This document shows positions 29,421 through 40,446 of a stretch of DNA of 64,000 nt, piece by piece. Every line of letters begins with the position of its first letter. Position 1 is the first letter of the stretch. The notes beneath the pieces are model-generated. The model did not search any database, was not told the DNA's origin, and worked only from the letters and a program-made list of their open reading frames with translations. The position numbers were made by a program, and so were the translations under genes. This DNA is from a candidate division KSB1 bacterium (GTDB lineage Bacteria > Zhuqueibacterota > Zhuqueibacteria > Residuimicrobiales > Krinioviventaceae): positions 280,706 to 344,705 of the forward strand of contig JAXHMJ010000002.1 in assembly GCA_034521575.1 (NCBI GenBank), in the 5' to 3' direction.

Positions 29421-29715
29421 CATCCAATGGGACAGCGTTTACAAACAGAACAAAGATGTCGTCGCGCGGGAAATTGAAAATGAATATATCCTGGTGCCGG
29501 TCACGGCGGGTATCGGGGACTTGGATGAAGAAATTTATGCTTTAAATGAAACCGGACGTCTGATTTGGGATAAAATTGATGGTATTAAAGATATAAATGC
29601 TGTCAAGGCGGAGCTGCTGAGCGAATTCAAAGTGCAGGAACAGGAGCTCGCCCGCGATATAAACGGGTTTGTCCAGGAACTGGAAAAACGCAATATTTTG
29701 ATCAAAGTGTCTTGA
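29413..29715 (+). CDS. PqqD-like RiPP recognition element protein
   Basis: A 100-residue PqqD-family protein: VVAREIENEYILVPV, IYALNETGRLIWDKIDGIKD, and the final helix VQEQELARDINGFVQELEKRNIL. PqqD folds bind the leader peptide of a RiPP precursor and present it to the radical SAM enzyme. It is the key marker that this is a peptide-modification locus. It overlaps GNAT by 8 bases and the S26-like gene by 4. Confidence 0.9.
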   Translation: MADIQWDSVYKQNKDVVAREIENEYILVPVTAGIGDLDEEIYALNETGRLIWDKIDGIKDINAVKAELLSEFKVQEQELARDINGFVQELEKRNILIKVS

Positions 29716-30200
29716 AACACCCCGAGATAAATAAAATAACGGTGACTGATAGGTTGCTTCCTAAAGTGCTTTCGGCTGTACTCCAAAATGGGGCGCTTGT
29801 CAGAAAACTGGCCTGTGGTAACAGCATGTACCCGTTTATCCGCAACCAGGATGTTGTGATCATTGAACCCTTTAACCGCAGGCCGCACCTGGGAGATGTC
29901 GTTGCCTTTCGGCACCCGAAATTTCGCGGTCTGGCCATTCATCGTGTGGTCGGCAGACGCAAAGATTCGTTTTTGTTGAAAGGCGATAACGCAAAGCGTG
30001 CCGACGGCTGGTTGGCTTTTTCCCAGTTGACCGGATGTGTCGTGCAAACAGAACGCAATGCCCGTCTGAGACGCCCCCAGTCCCGTCTTGAATCGATCCT
30101 CATTGCCGGTCTGTCCCGTATCGGACTCTTGATTCCCATTCGCAAAATGATCAAATCGAACATGCCCGGCATGGTTTCTCCGCTTCAGCGAATTTTTTGA
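29712..30200 (+). CDS. S24/S26-type signal peptidase-like protein
   Basis: 162 residues from TTG 29712 (overlapping the pqqD stop). The serine motif is GNSMYPF (S38) and a later IHRVVG and LLKGDN match the S26/S24 Ser-His or Ser-Lys fold. In RiPP loci of this kind such peptidases are often next to PqqD and HPr-kinase-like genes. It lacks the long hydrophobic N-terminal anchor of type I signal peptidases, so it may act in the cytoplasm or be a degenerate, non-secretory member. Role in trimming the precursor is possible, not shown. Confidence 0.75.
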   Translation: MKHPEINKITVTDRLLPKVLSAVLQNGALVRKLACGNSMYPFIRNQDVVIIEPFNRRPHLGDVVAFRHPKFRGLAIHRVVGRRKDSFLLKGDNAKRADGWLAFSQLTGCVVQTERNARLRRPQSRLESILIAGLSRIGLLIPIRKMIKSNMPGMVSPLQRIF

Positions 30201-30371
30201 TCGTTTGAACAACTGTGTAACTGTTTTATGGAACCCTTTATGAATAAAATAATTAAATCTTTAGACTATAAATACAAGCTGCAATAGCATGTGATGTAAA
30301 AAAATATTTGAATACGCTTGAATGATAGTGTAAACGTTGAATTGACCCATTCTTGACAGACAGGCCATTTT

Positions 30372-31496
30372 ATGGAAAATTATCTTGAACAGCAACCGAT
30401 CACCGATTATCCCCTGTGGGAGCGATACAAAGGTCGGCATAAATTGCATACCATCACATTCGAAATCACGGAGCGATGTAATTTCAATTGCCGGCATTGT
30501 TATATTAACCAACCCGCCGGAGACAGGCAGCGTAAAAAAAATGAGATGTCAAGAGAGTTTATTTTAAAAACAGCGGATGAAGCTATTAATTTGGGCGCGG
30601 TGTGGTGTCTGCTCACCGGAGGGGAACCGCTTTTGCGCCCGGATTTCTCGGATATTTATATTGATCTCAAACGCAAAGGCCTGTTGTTGATGTTGTTTAC
30701 CAATGCCGGATTGATCACAAAAGAACATATCAACGTGTTCAAAGAATATCCGCCTTATGCCATCGAGGTTACGATTTACGGCGCGACCCGCGAAACCTTT
30801 GAAAAAGTGACCCGCAAACCCGGCTCTTTTGAGCGTTTTCGGCATGGATTGAATCTTTTAGTCGAACACAAGATTCCGGTGCGCCTCAAAGCCATGGCGC
30901 TGCAGTCCAACGTTCACGAAATGCAGGAAATCGCAAAGTTTGCGCGACAGTACACAGCAGATTTTTATCGTTTTGATCCGCAGCTGAGTCTGCGCGCGGA
31001 CTTTGATCAGGAACGCAATGAAATAATCAGGCAGGAGCGTTTGACCCAAAACCAGATCGTCGATCTTGAAAACCGCGATGATCAACGACGGGAAGCGCTG
31101 TCCAAACATTGTGATAAATATATCATGTCCGGACCGGACCGGCAAACCGCATACTTGCTCAACTGCGGAGCCGGAAACGGCAGTGTGGTGGTTTCTTATG
31201 ACGGAAGGCTGAAACTGTGTCCGTATATGCTTCAGCCCGAATTTATCTACGATTTGAAACAGGGTTCTTTGGCAGACGCATGGAAGACCTTTATCCCAAA
31301 CGTGCGCAAGACAACCACACAAAATCCGGAATACCTGAACCGCTGCAACAATTGCCGCATCTTTAATCTCTGTTCCTGGTGTGCAGCGCACGCCTATCTC
31401 GAAACCGGTCAGTCGGACCAACCGGTCGAGTATCTCTGTCAGGTGGCGCAGGCCCGCGCGGGAAAATCTGAGAAATCTCACAGAGACGAAAAGTGA
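30372..31496 (+). CDS. Radical SAM/SPASM peptide-modifying enzyme
   Basis: 374 residues. C36, C40, C43 in ERCNFNCRHCYINQ form the radical SAM cluster; LLTGGEPLLRPDF follows. The SPASM region has CGAGNGSVVVSYDGRLKLCPYM and CNNCRIFNLCSWCAAHAYLETG. It shares its ERCN.NC.HCYIN signature with the enzyme at 27725, so the two are paralogues. A 171-bp gap with no clear ORF precedes it. It overlaps the C25 peptidase gene by four bases. Confidence 0.85.
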   Translation: MENYLEQQPITDYPLWERYKGRHKLHTITFEITERCNFNCRHCYINQPAGDRQRKKNEMSREFILKTADEAINLGAVWCLLTGGEPLLRPDFSDIYIDLKRKGLLLMLFTNAGLITKEHINVFKEYPPYAIEVTIYGATRETFEKVTRKPGSFERFRHGLNLLVEHKIPVRLKAMALQSNVHEMQEIAKFARQYTADFYRFDPQLSLRADFDQERNEIIRQERLTQNQIVDLENRDDQRREALSKHCDKYIMSGPDRQTAYLLNCGAGNGSVVVSYDGRLKLCPYMLQPEFIYDLKQGSLADAWKTFIPNVRKTTTQNPEYLNRCNNCRIFNLCSWCAAHAYLETGQSDQPVEYLCQVAQARAGKSEKSHRDEK

Positions 31497-34400
31497 AAAG
31501 ACAGATTAAAATATGCCTGACAGCGTTTGTGATGCTTTATGGCGTTGGGTTGTCATTTTCTTTCGCTGCTCAACCCACAGTCTCCATCCTGGGTTCATCA
31601 GACACCCATCTCGAACTGCAGGTCAAATTCCCTGATTTTGATTTGATCCAGTCCGAGACCGGCTACGACATTACCATCCCCGGCTGCAGCCGCAAGAGTC
31701 AAATTGGTGCGCCTCAACTGCCGGTGTGGGCCCTGCAGGTGGCTGTGCCTCCCCGTGCGCACATTAGCATATCTTCTCAGCCGATTGATATCTATGAGTT
31801 TTCCTGTTTCAACATCACTCCGGCTCCGGTTCTGGCTGAATCTGTACCCTCGGACTCGCAGACTGTAAATTATGTCTTTAAACGAGATGATTCAATCTAT
31901 AATACCAGTCAGCATTTTCCCGCCTCCTGGTATATGGACGGCGAGCCGTATCAGCTGCGGTCACAGAAAATCCTGCCGGTTCGTCTGTTTCCGGTTCAAT
32001 ACAATCCGGTGACCGGACACGCGCAATTCGCACAAACAATGATCATTCGGGTGCGGTTTACAGGTGCATCAAGCCCCACAGGTGTTCACGATCCGAAAAG
32101 TCTGGACTGGGTGAAAAGACTGGTCTGCAATCCCGAACAGGCAGAGAAATGGCAATTTTCACCCGAGCTGCCCTTGAAAAAGCCCGCAGCCTTTCCGTCA
32201 TCAGCTCAGCCCTGGGTCAAAATCAGGGTGCCTCAGCCCGGCCTTTACCAGATAACCGCCGGCGATTTACAGGACATGGGCGTTGAGATTCAATCCATCG
32301 ACCCGGGCACATTGCAGCTGTTTCTGAATGGCGCTCAAGTTCCCATCGAGGTCGTTACGGGTCATGAGGCTTTACAGACTGGCGACAAAATCCGATGGGG
32401 GGTGGCACGGGTCGGAACGGAGTATACCCGCAAGAATACCTACTGGCTCACCTGGGGAGCAGAGCAGGGTGAAAGAATACACATCGACCATTCGTTTTCA
32501 GAGGCAGGAGAGATTCTGGTGCGCGGGCCCAGGACCATCCGCCTGGAGCAGCAAACCTATTATCTGAGCGAACTTGAAGCCCAGCCGCAGGAGGATCACT
32601 GGTTCTGGGAGCGGTTGATGAGCGGCCGACCCTTTCAGGTGGATTTTGAGGCGTCGCACGTGTCCGATACAGCCGCCAGTGCACAACTCGACGTTGAAAT
32701 GCTCGGTTATGTGCATTTGCCGGACGTCGAACCGGATCATCACACGGTCGTTTCTGTTAACGGAAATCAGGTCATCTCCGAGCTGTGGGATGGTCGCATC
32801 AGAAAACAGATGCAGAATACATTTCCCTTGAGCGATTTGAAAGACGGTGAGAACACAATTGATTTTGATCTGCAGTTGCCGGACCATGTGCCCTATGATT
32901 TTCAGTTCCTCGACAACATAGAATTGACCTGGTGGCAGGATTATATCGCTGACTCGGACAGCGTCTGGCTTACCGCCCTGGGTGAGGGGGAACACCGCAT
33001 CCGGTTACGCGGGCTGTCTCACAATGACCTCAGGGTATACGCCTTTGAAAACAACCATTGTATAAAACGCATAACCAATGTCCGGTATTCAGAGAGCGAA
33101 CCTTATTCTCTGCTTTTCTCAGACTCGCTTTCCGGAGAAAGACACTACTTGATTGTCAGGGACTCCCGGAGGCCGGATGAAATGTCTGTTTATAGTCCTG
33201 TTGACGTTACGGCGCCGCAAACGGATTATATCATTGTCAGTCATGCGGACTTTATACAAGCCTCTCAACAGCTTGCTGAATTTCACCGCTCCCGGGGATT
33301 GTCGGTGCAGGTGGTGGATGTTCAGTCTGTCTATGACAAGTTTAATTACGGTCACAAAGACCCGTCTGTCATTAAAGACTTTATTTCCTACGCCTATCAC
33401 AACTGGCCCAAACCGTCTCCGCTTTATTTGCTTTTGATGGGGGATGCCTCGTATGATTATTTGAATTACACCGGAAACGGGGAGACCGATTACGTGCCGA
33501 CGCATCTGTTTATCTCCAATTCCTATTCGTTCGAAACCGCATCGGACTCCTGGTTCGGTTGTGTCAGCGGATCGGACCTGGTCCCGGATCTGTATGTCGG
33601 CCGATTGCCGGTAAAGACCGCTGAAGAAGCGCAGGATGCTGTGCTGGATATCATGCAATATCATAAAAACCCGCAGGCGGACTGGCAGCGTTCTATGATG
33701 TTTGTTTCGGATGACTCGGATATCGGCGGCGATTTTGAAGGCTTTACCCAAAAAACAGTAGAGCTGGTCCCGGATGTTTACCAGGTTTCGGCCCTGTATG
33801 CCAAAGATATGCTGGATGAGACATCAGCGCGGGCAGCTCTCCTAAATGCTCTGAACCAGGGTCAATTGATCGTTAATTACATCGGACACGGGTCCAGGGT
33901 CAGCTGGGCGGCGCAGCCGCGCTTGTTCCATATCACAGATATCCCGAATTTACAGAATAATGCCAAAATGCCGCTGGTCATGACCCAAAGCTGTATCAAC
34001 GGCTATTTTATTCATCCCGACCCGGAACAAAGCGCCATGGGTGAGGTGTTTATGACCGCGGGACATCGCGGCGCCATTGCCGTGTACACCGGCGCCGGTT
34101 ATGCCTATCTGAGTCCGTTGCGCACCCTCACCGACCGCTTTTATCAGGCCTTGCTGCGCGAATCGATCGCAATGCCGGCGGCGGCCGCGACGCTGGCGCG
34201 CGCCGAGCTGTTGTCGCGTCATCCGGAAAAATGGGACCATGCGTTGTTTTATATGTTTTTCGGCGATCCGGCCCTGCAAATGCCGATCGCAGTACAATCG
34301 ACAATTGACCCGGCCTGGTACAGCGGAACCGTTGAAATAGAGGGAGAACCGGCGCCGCAGGGTGCTGCAATCTTTGCGCGCCATTTTACACGCCGATATG

Positions 34401-35227
34401 GGGACAGTGCGTTGATCAAAGAAAATGGCCGCTTTGACAGTCTACGGGTTCCGGCTGATAATCCTTACACCCCGCAGCGCGACGGCGCACGCACAGGCGA
34501 TTCTCTGTTTTTTTTCCTGGCAGTCTCCGGAGATACCTTGCTTTTGAATCCGGTGGTCGAATGGCAGAGCGGTTTACACTCGATGGACTTTGAGCTGTCG
34601 TCGACCGCTGTCGAAAATGATGTGACGATTCAATTGTACGTTAACAATCAGTCAGCCGATCAATGGATTTCAGGTGACCCCCTGCCGCGGGAGTCCAGGA
34701 TTACGGCAATGATACGGGATGAACATTCCAACATCGATCCGGAGCAAATCAGCTTGCTTTTGAATGACAGCAGCGTTGCTGATGAAAAATTGACGTGGAA
34801 TCAGAACGGACCAGAGCTGTCGGTTTCTTTTTCACCGGATTTACCGGATGGAGACTATAAACTCATGGTTTCTTTTCTATCCGGACCGGCGCGTGACCAT
34901 GCGCAATCCCTCCTGTTCCGGGTCCAATCGTCACTGGCATTGGAGGATGTGCTTGTGACTCCCAATCCCCTGTATACAGAGGGCGAGTTGACTTTTATGC
35001 TGCTCAACGACCAACCGGCCAATATTGTTCTGCGTTGTTTTACACTTGCCGGTCGGGCGCTCTGGACGAAATATTTTACCGCAACTGTCGGTTTTAATAC
35101 TTTTAAGATTAATGCCTATGATCAAACCGGCGATCGACTGGCCAATGGCGTCTACCTGATATCGGTTACGGCCAAAGATGATTATGAATCTGTAAAGAAA
35201 ATTGTGAAAATGATGCTGATACAATGA
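31493..35227 (+). CDS. C25 (gingipain-type) cysteine peptidase, secreted
   Basis: 1244 residues with an N-terminal signal peptide (ending SFSFAAQ). A long propeptide-like beta region precedes the caspase-like C25 domain. The catalytic pair is H799 in NYIGHGSRVSW and C834 in MTQSCINGYF. The C-terminal ~90 residues (LVTPNPLYTEGELTF, YDQTGDRLANGVYLISVTAK) form a FlgD-like secretion-sorting domain of the type IX system. C25 enzymes in this group can be PorU-like sortases or toxin-like proteases; here the overlap with the radical SAM gene suggests a role in processing the locus product. Confidence 0.8.
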   Translation: MKRQIKICLTAFVMLYGVGLSFSFAAQPTVSILGSSDTHLELQVKFPDFDLIQSETGYDITIPGCSRKSQIGAPQLPVWALQVAVPPRAHISISSQPIDIYEFSCFNITPAPVLAESVPSDSQTVNYVFKRDDSIYNTSQHFPASWYMDGEPYQLRSQKILPVRLFPVQYNPVTGHAQFAQTMIIRVRFTGASSPTGVHDPKSLDWVKRLVCNPEQAEKWQFSPELPLKKPAAFPSSAQPWVKIRVPQPGLYQITAGDLQDMGVEIQSIDPGTLQLFLNGAQVPIEVVTGHEALQTGDKIRWGVARVGTEYTRKNTYWLTWGAEQGERIHIDHSFSEAGEILVRGPRTIRLEQQTYYLSELEAQPQEDHWFWERLMSGRPFQVDFEASHVSDTAASAQLDVEMLGYVHLPDVEPDHHTVVSVNGNQVISELWDGRIRKQMQNTFPLSDLKDGENTIDFDLQLPDHVPYDFQFLDNIELTWWQDYIADSDSVWLTALGEGEHRIRLRGLSHNDLRVYAFENNHCIKRITNVRYSESEPYSLLFSDSLSGERHYLIVRDSRRPDEMSVYSPVDVTAPQTDYIIVSHADFIQASQQLAEFHRSRGLSVQVVDVQSVYDKFNYGHKDPSVIKDFISYAYHNWPKPSPLYLLLMGDASYDYLNYTGNGETDYVPTHLFISNSYSFETASDSWFGCVSGSDLVPDLYVGRLPVKTAEEAQDAVLDIMQYHKNPQADWQRSMMFVSDDSDIGGDFEGFTQKTVELVPDVYQVSALYAKDMLDETSARAALLNALNQGQLIVNYIGHGSRVSWAAQPRLFHITDIPNLQNNAKMPLVMTQSCINGYFIHPDPEQSAMGEVFMTAGHRGAIAVYTGAGYAYLSPLRTLTDRFYQALLRESIAMPAAAATLARAELLSRHPEKWDHALFYMFFGDPALQMPIAVQSTIDPAWYSGTVEIEGEPAPQGAAIFARHFTRRYGDSALIKENGRFDSLRVPADNPYTPQRDGARTGDSLFFFLAVSGDTLLLNPVVEWQSGLHSMDFELSSTAVENDVTIQLYVNNQSADQWISGDPLPRESRITAMIRDEHSNIDPEQISLLLNDSSVADEKLTWNQNGPELSVSFSPDLPDGDYKLMVSFLSGPARDHAQSLLFRVQSSLALEDVLVTPNPLYTEGELTFMLLNDQPANIVLRCFTLAGRALWTKYFTATVGFNTFKINAYDQTGDRLANGVYLISVTAKDDYESVKKIVKMMLIQ

Positions 35228-35461
35228 ACGTTGAAATGTTGAAATGTTGAACAGTCGAACGGGTTATGCGTCGAATTTTGAACAAGACTTGTCGGTCAAA
35301 ACTTTTAATAGAATTTTATTAAATTAATATATAACAAATAGACAAGTTGAATTATGCTGGTAAAGAGTGTTGTGGTATGAATTTTGTTGTTTTTATTGTA
35401 ACGGTGAAATCAGGGAAATGAAAACGGCGTTAACGGTGTTTATGGTAGAGGAAACAGGAGT

Positions 35462-38400
35462 TTGGTAATGATCAATGTGTTGAAATACAGTGTGTTTGTT
35501 TTCATGGTGTATAGCGGATTGCTGTCTGCATTGTATGCAAATTCTGCCCTGCAGAGAACCCCGTCTATCAATATTCTCAGTTCTGATGAAAATGCTTTGA
35601 CGATCGAGTTTACGTTGCCCGATTTTACCGTTCAGGAAACCCGCCGCCATTCAGAGTACAATCAGATCATTCAGGTACCGGGATTTTCTCAAACCGCCGA
35701 CCCACGTGCGCCGCAGCTGCCCGTTACAGCGGTGACATTCGGTATCCCCCATGATGCGCAACCGACGCTCAGAATTCTCGACAAACAGACCGGCTATATT
35801 CCGGAAGCCTTTATCACTCCGGCCGCGGATATCGAACTGCCTGTTTCCGAAACGCCCTGGTTGCCGGATCCGGACAGACAGCCGGTGTATGTCTATGAAA
35901 CGGGCGAGGTTTATCAGTCAAACAGTCTATATCCGAACGAACCGATCCAGCTGAACGATCCAGTGATCATGCGCGGACAGCGCATGTCGGCGCTGCGCAT
36001 TCGGCCGTTTCAATACAATCCGGTCAGCAAACGCGTGCAGCTCATAAAGTCCGCAATCATTCGCATTGACTTTAACAGCGCGCTCGGCAAACGCAGCGCA
36101 GCGCTGAGGACGGCTCCGGCTGATACCTTTTTTCGGCCTCTGTATCAAAATACCCTGATCAATTACGAACAGGCAAAATCGTTTTTAGAACCGCCGCGTG
36201 CATTGCGAAAACAAAACAACGGCGGCTATTTTCTCGATCAGGGCAGCGAATGGCTGAAACTGCAAGTGGATCATAACGCCATCTACTGGCTGGAAAAATC
36301 CGATCTCGATGCCGCCGGATTCGATATGACCGGCAAAGATCCGCGCAACCTGAAGCTCTTTAACAAGGGAGAAGAAATCGCCATCCATGTCCACGGCCAG
36401 GACGACGGTAGTTTTGACAGCGGTGATTATATCGAGTTTTACGGAGACGGGCATAAATCATTTTATTCGCATACCAATGTCTATTGGCTGACCGTTTCAG
36501 GCAGTTCCGGTCTGCGCATGAGCGAAAAGGATGGGGCGCCGGATGCGTCGGCGTCGGTGCTCACGCGTGGAAAGACAAGAACCCACTTTGAGAAGGATGT
36601 TGATTATATTTCAAATTTTCCCAATAGCACAAATGAAGATAGATGGCGTTGGGACTGGATTGCCGGTGGTTATTCCAGTTATGAATCATGGACTACTCCT
36701 ATTATTTTATATAATATTTCTAACATTGCTGCCAGTGATTGCTATTTTAAGACTTGGGTTAAGGGGGGGACGCTGGATAATAATGTATATCCTGACCACC
36801 ATTTTATAACATATATTGCTCCAGCTTCAGACCCTTCTGATAAATCATTAGTTATGGATCATCAATTTGACGGACAAGTATTAGCTGTACATGAGGAATC
36901 ATTTTCGCAATTAGTTTTAAAGGAGAATAATCTTGTTGTCGAGTATTTTGGTCCAGGTGACACCGGGGCTGGGCTTGATGTTTTGCACATTATGAAGTTC
37001 CAAGTTGAATACTGGCAGGATTGGTTAGCGATCAACGATAGTTTGACCATACGCCCTCAGGGGAGCGGAGTAGTTGAATGTCATATCAAATCATTTCAGG
37101 ATAATTCCCTGTTGCTATACGATGTCTCAGATTCTACAGCCCCGCAGCGGGTTCTGAATGCGGACGTGACCGCTGACGGAGCGGTGTACACCCTGTCATT
37201 TCAGGGTGATGTGTCGGGGAATCCAAAATATACAGCTATAACCCCGGATAAACGCTATAAGCCGGATTCCGTTTATATGGATTCAAACTCTGACTGGAGA
37301 AACACAGGCCGGCAATCCGATTATGTGTTGATTGTCTTTGATGATTTTGCCGAAGCCGTTGCCGGGTTTGCTGAATTCAAACAGCAGCAGGGGTATCGGG
37401 TTCACACCGTCAAGGTGCAGGATGTCTATGATGAGTTTAATTACGGCTTGTACAGCGATCAGGCGTTAAAGAACTTTTTTCAATATGCCTATGATTTCTG
37501 GACCACAGCGCCGGCCTATGTACTTTTGGTGGGGGATGCGTCCTGGAATCCGCGTATGGTGAATCCGGGAAAATACGGCAGCTCGCGTTCTGATTTTGTG
37601 CCCACCCACATGTTCGAAACCATCTATCAGAACAACGAGTCGCCCACCGATCAGTGGTACGCCTGTGTCGACGGCGGAGATATTATCCCGGATATGATGG
37701 TGGGGCGTGTTCCGTCACGCTCTTTGAATGAAGCACGAGGGATCATGGACAAACTGCTGGCGTACCAGTCGGATTATGAGAACAGCGATTGGAACAAACG
37801 CTTGATTTTTGCTACAGATGATAACGAAGCGGAATTTGATTTCACCGGCAATTCGGATGCATTGATTGCTGACAATGTGCCAGGGTTGTATAGAATTGAA
37901 AAAATTTATCTGGATGATTACGGCAGCGCTTCGGCAGCGAAAACCGCTTTGCTGGACGCATGGGACCAGGGCGCTTTGTTTGTCAATTATCAGGGACATG
38001 GTTCCAATCAGCAATGGGCCAATGAAAATATGCTGCATCGCACCGATATCCCGGGTATGCGCAATGGCAGCCGACTGCCGGTTGTGTTGATCGAAGCCTG
38101 TAAAAATGGTGATTTTGTAGATCCCAGGATTGAGAGAACCTGTCTGGCAGAGTTCTTTTTGAAGGAACGCAGCCGCGGTGCGGCGGGGATGTATACGGGA
38201 GCGGGCTTTGCCTTTTTAACCCCGGTTCAGACTATGGCTGATGAGTTTTATCACGATGTGCTGATCAACCAGCAGCCCGTTTGGGGACAGTCTGTGATGA
38301 CCGCCTCGCAGGTGATGTACAGCACGCATCCGAGCTATTGGGATCATGTCTGGTTTTATATTTCCTTTGGCGATCCGTCCATGGCCCTGCATCTGCCTGC

Positions 38401-39351
38401 CGCTGAACATTTTGTGTCCGCACAGTATTCGGGTACGGTGTCCATGGGCGGTGAACCGCTTGCCGCCGGAAGTCCGGTTACCATTTGGAACGGCGACAAT
38501 TTCTTGCAGGAAACAAGCGTTCAAAATGACAGCGGACGCATCGGTCCCCTGCGTATTTATGCCGATAATCCCGAAACTGCGACTCTGGACGGCGCCCGGG
38601 CCGGGGATACGCTGACTTTTAAGGTAAGCATGGGGTCTGATACATTGAATCTGATGCCGGAGGTTGTCTGGCGTCCGGGAGATAAAAAAACGGTGAACTG
38701 GACCGTCATGACCACGTCTGTTCAGGAAAACACCATTCACACTATAGCCTATCAGATTCATTCAGAACAACGTCTGCAGGATGTATTCTCGGGTGATATT
38801 ATCCCCGCAAATTCCAGGCTGTGGGTGATCCTTGAGAGTGAGCAGCATGTGATCACCGACAGGCTCGGTTTTTATCTGAACGAAGATCCTGTTGAGTTTG
38901 AGGTGGTTGAACAAACCGGGTCAAAAACCCGATTGCAATTGAATACATCCGGATGGCCTGATGGAACCTACGAATTGTCACTTGACACGCCATTGCATCT
39001 TGGCAATGAGGCCGCGAAACTGAACAAGATCATGTTTCGGCTCGAGTCTGATTGTGCGCTGGAACAGGTTATGAATGTCCCCAATCCCATGCGTGATGAA
39101 ACGGAATTCACCTTTGTGCTGGTGAATGATAAATCCGCTGATGTTACGCGCTTCGACTGTTCACAACAAGCGGCCGACTCATTTGCGTGCTACAGCCCGG
39201 ACTATTGCCGGTGGGTTTCAATGCGGTTCCCTGGGACGGCCGGGATGGAAACGGCGATAGAATTGCGAATGGCGTCTATCTGTATCAGATTAAAGCAAAA
39301 GATCAGGATGAACAGGTGCAAAAAACCGGAAAAGTCTTGGTTGCCCGATGA
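35462..39351 (+). CDS. Second C25 cysteine peptidase (frameshifted C-terminus)
   Basis: About 1296 residues after correction, a paralogue of the upstream peptidase. Signal peptide at the start; catalytic pair H846 (NYQGHGSNQQW) and C880 (VLIEACKNGDF). Near 39160 an indel changes frame; restored, the C-terminus reads LRLFTTSGRLICVLQPG, NAVPWDGRDGNGDRIANG and YLYQIKAKDQ, a sorting domain ending at 39351. Without correction the frame runs to 39382 with unrelated residues. The stretch 36590-37080 is noticeably more AT-rich than the rest of the gene. The 230 bases upstream hold no gene, only GTTGAAATG repeats and filler. Confidence 0.75.
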
Positions 39352-39410
39352 AAAATGTTGTTTTTTTGTAAAAATATTGTGATATTATCTTTAACCTGAG
39401 GAGAACTTTA

Positions 39411-40433
39411 ATGAAGCGCTTGATTTTTTTTGTACTGACCGTATGCATGTTTTTTAATTTAGGCCGCTCCCAGGATCACCCTGTGCATATCACCTTGGTC
39501 GAGTTTTATACCGTATTTGATAAACCCAATCAGCATGTGGATGTCCACCGGGAAACCGGCAGTGAAAGCAATGTGTCGCATTTTAATATCTGGCGATCCA
39601 CCAATTCCACATCCTATGGAACCAAAGTTGTATCCTTTGTTCTAGCTGACGGTCCCGGCACCTATGATGTAACGGATTCGCCATCCGAAAGCGGGCGCTA
39701 TTATTATACCCTGGAAGAAGTGGACAATTCCAACAATTCGGTTTACAAGCAGCCTTATCCGCCTGAAACATACGATCCGTTCGTGGATGTTATTTTAAAC
39801 AGTGATCCGGTTTCCGATACCGAAACCATCAGCGGCAACGGCTGGTACGATTTTAATGAAGGCGGCAGCAGCGGTGATGCGCCGGGAGACGGTCATGCGG
39901 TCAAAGTTGAAATTCAAAAAGGCGATGACGGCACATTGACTGTCACGCAAAACAATCAGGCGCCGGCTGATGCGCCGGGCGCGGATGTGGCGCCCTATCA
40001 TTGGGAGTTTTCCGGTGATATTTTTAACACGGTGCGTATTTATTTTTATTATAATGATGAGGATGTTGCCGGTTTTGCCGAGAATTCAGATTATATCGGG
40101 ATTGCGCAATACAATCCCGGGTCAAACTCATGGAACTGGGTTGGAGGAACTGTGCATTCGAGCGGCAATTATATTGAAGTATCGGGTGTCACTCCCACCG
40201 GTACTTTTGCACTCTACCGACGGATTTTTGGAGATGTAAATGGTAATGGGTATGTGGATGGAGTGGATTTACAGCGTTTTGGAGATGTATGGCAGCAAAC
40301 ATCCGGCTTTACCACAGGAAGTGATCCCAGCTTTTTTAACTATAACAAAAATATGAGTGGTGGTAATCAGATAATTGATGGGGTGGATTTACAGGTTTTT
40401 GGAGATTGCTGGCATAATGGTGGTAATTATTAA
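39411..40433 (+). CDS. Secreted dockerin-like repeat protein
   Basis: 340 residues, signal peptide (FFVLTVCMFFNLGRSQ). After an Ig/fibronectin-like N-terminal region comes a ~110-residue beta module (WYDFNEGGSS, YHWEFSGDIFNTVRIYFYY, GTFALYRRIFG). The C-terminus has two dockerin-type EF-hand loops, DVNGNGYVDGVDLQRFGDVW and IIDGVDLQVFGDCWHNG. The same C-terminal ~200-residue module occurs in the protein at 41871. Dockerin-like repeats bind Ca and partner domains; no cohesin gene is visible in the window. Confidence 0.7.
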   Translation: MKRLIFFVLTVCMFFNLGRSQDHPVHITLVEFYTVFDKPNQHVDVHRETGSESNVSHFNIWRSTNSTSYGTKVVSFVLADGPGTYDVTDSPSESGRYYYTLEEVDNSNNSVYKQPYPPETYDPFVDVILNSDPVSDTETISGNGWYDFNEGGSSGDAPGDGHAVKVEIQKGDDGTLTVTQNNQAPADAPGADVAPYHWEFSGDIFNTVRIYFYYNDEDVAGFAENSDYIGIAQYNPGSNSWNWVGGTVHSSGNYIEVSGVTPTGTFALYRRIFGDVNGNGYVDGVDLQRFGDVWQQTSGFTTGSDPSFFNYNKNMSGGNQIIDGVDLQVFGDCWHNGGNY

Positions 40434-40446
40434 ACAGGAGGCAAAG

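Noticed and set aside
30201-30371. Precursor gene in the gap before the third radical SAM gene
   Set aside because: The only ORF (19 codons, MEPFMNKIIKSLDYKYKLQ) has no core-like residues such as Cys and no convincing ribosome site.
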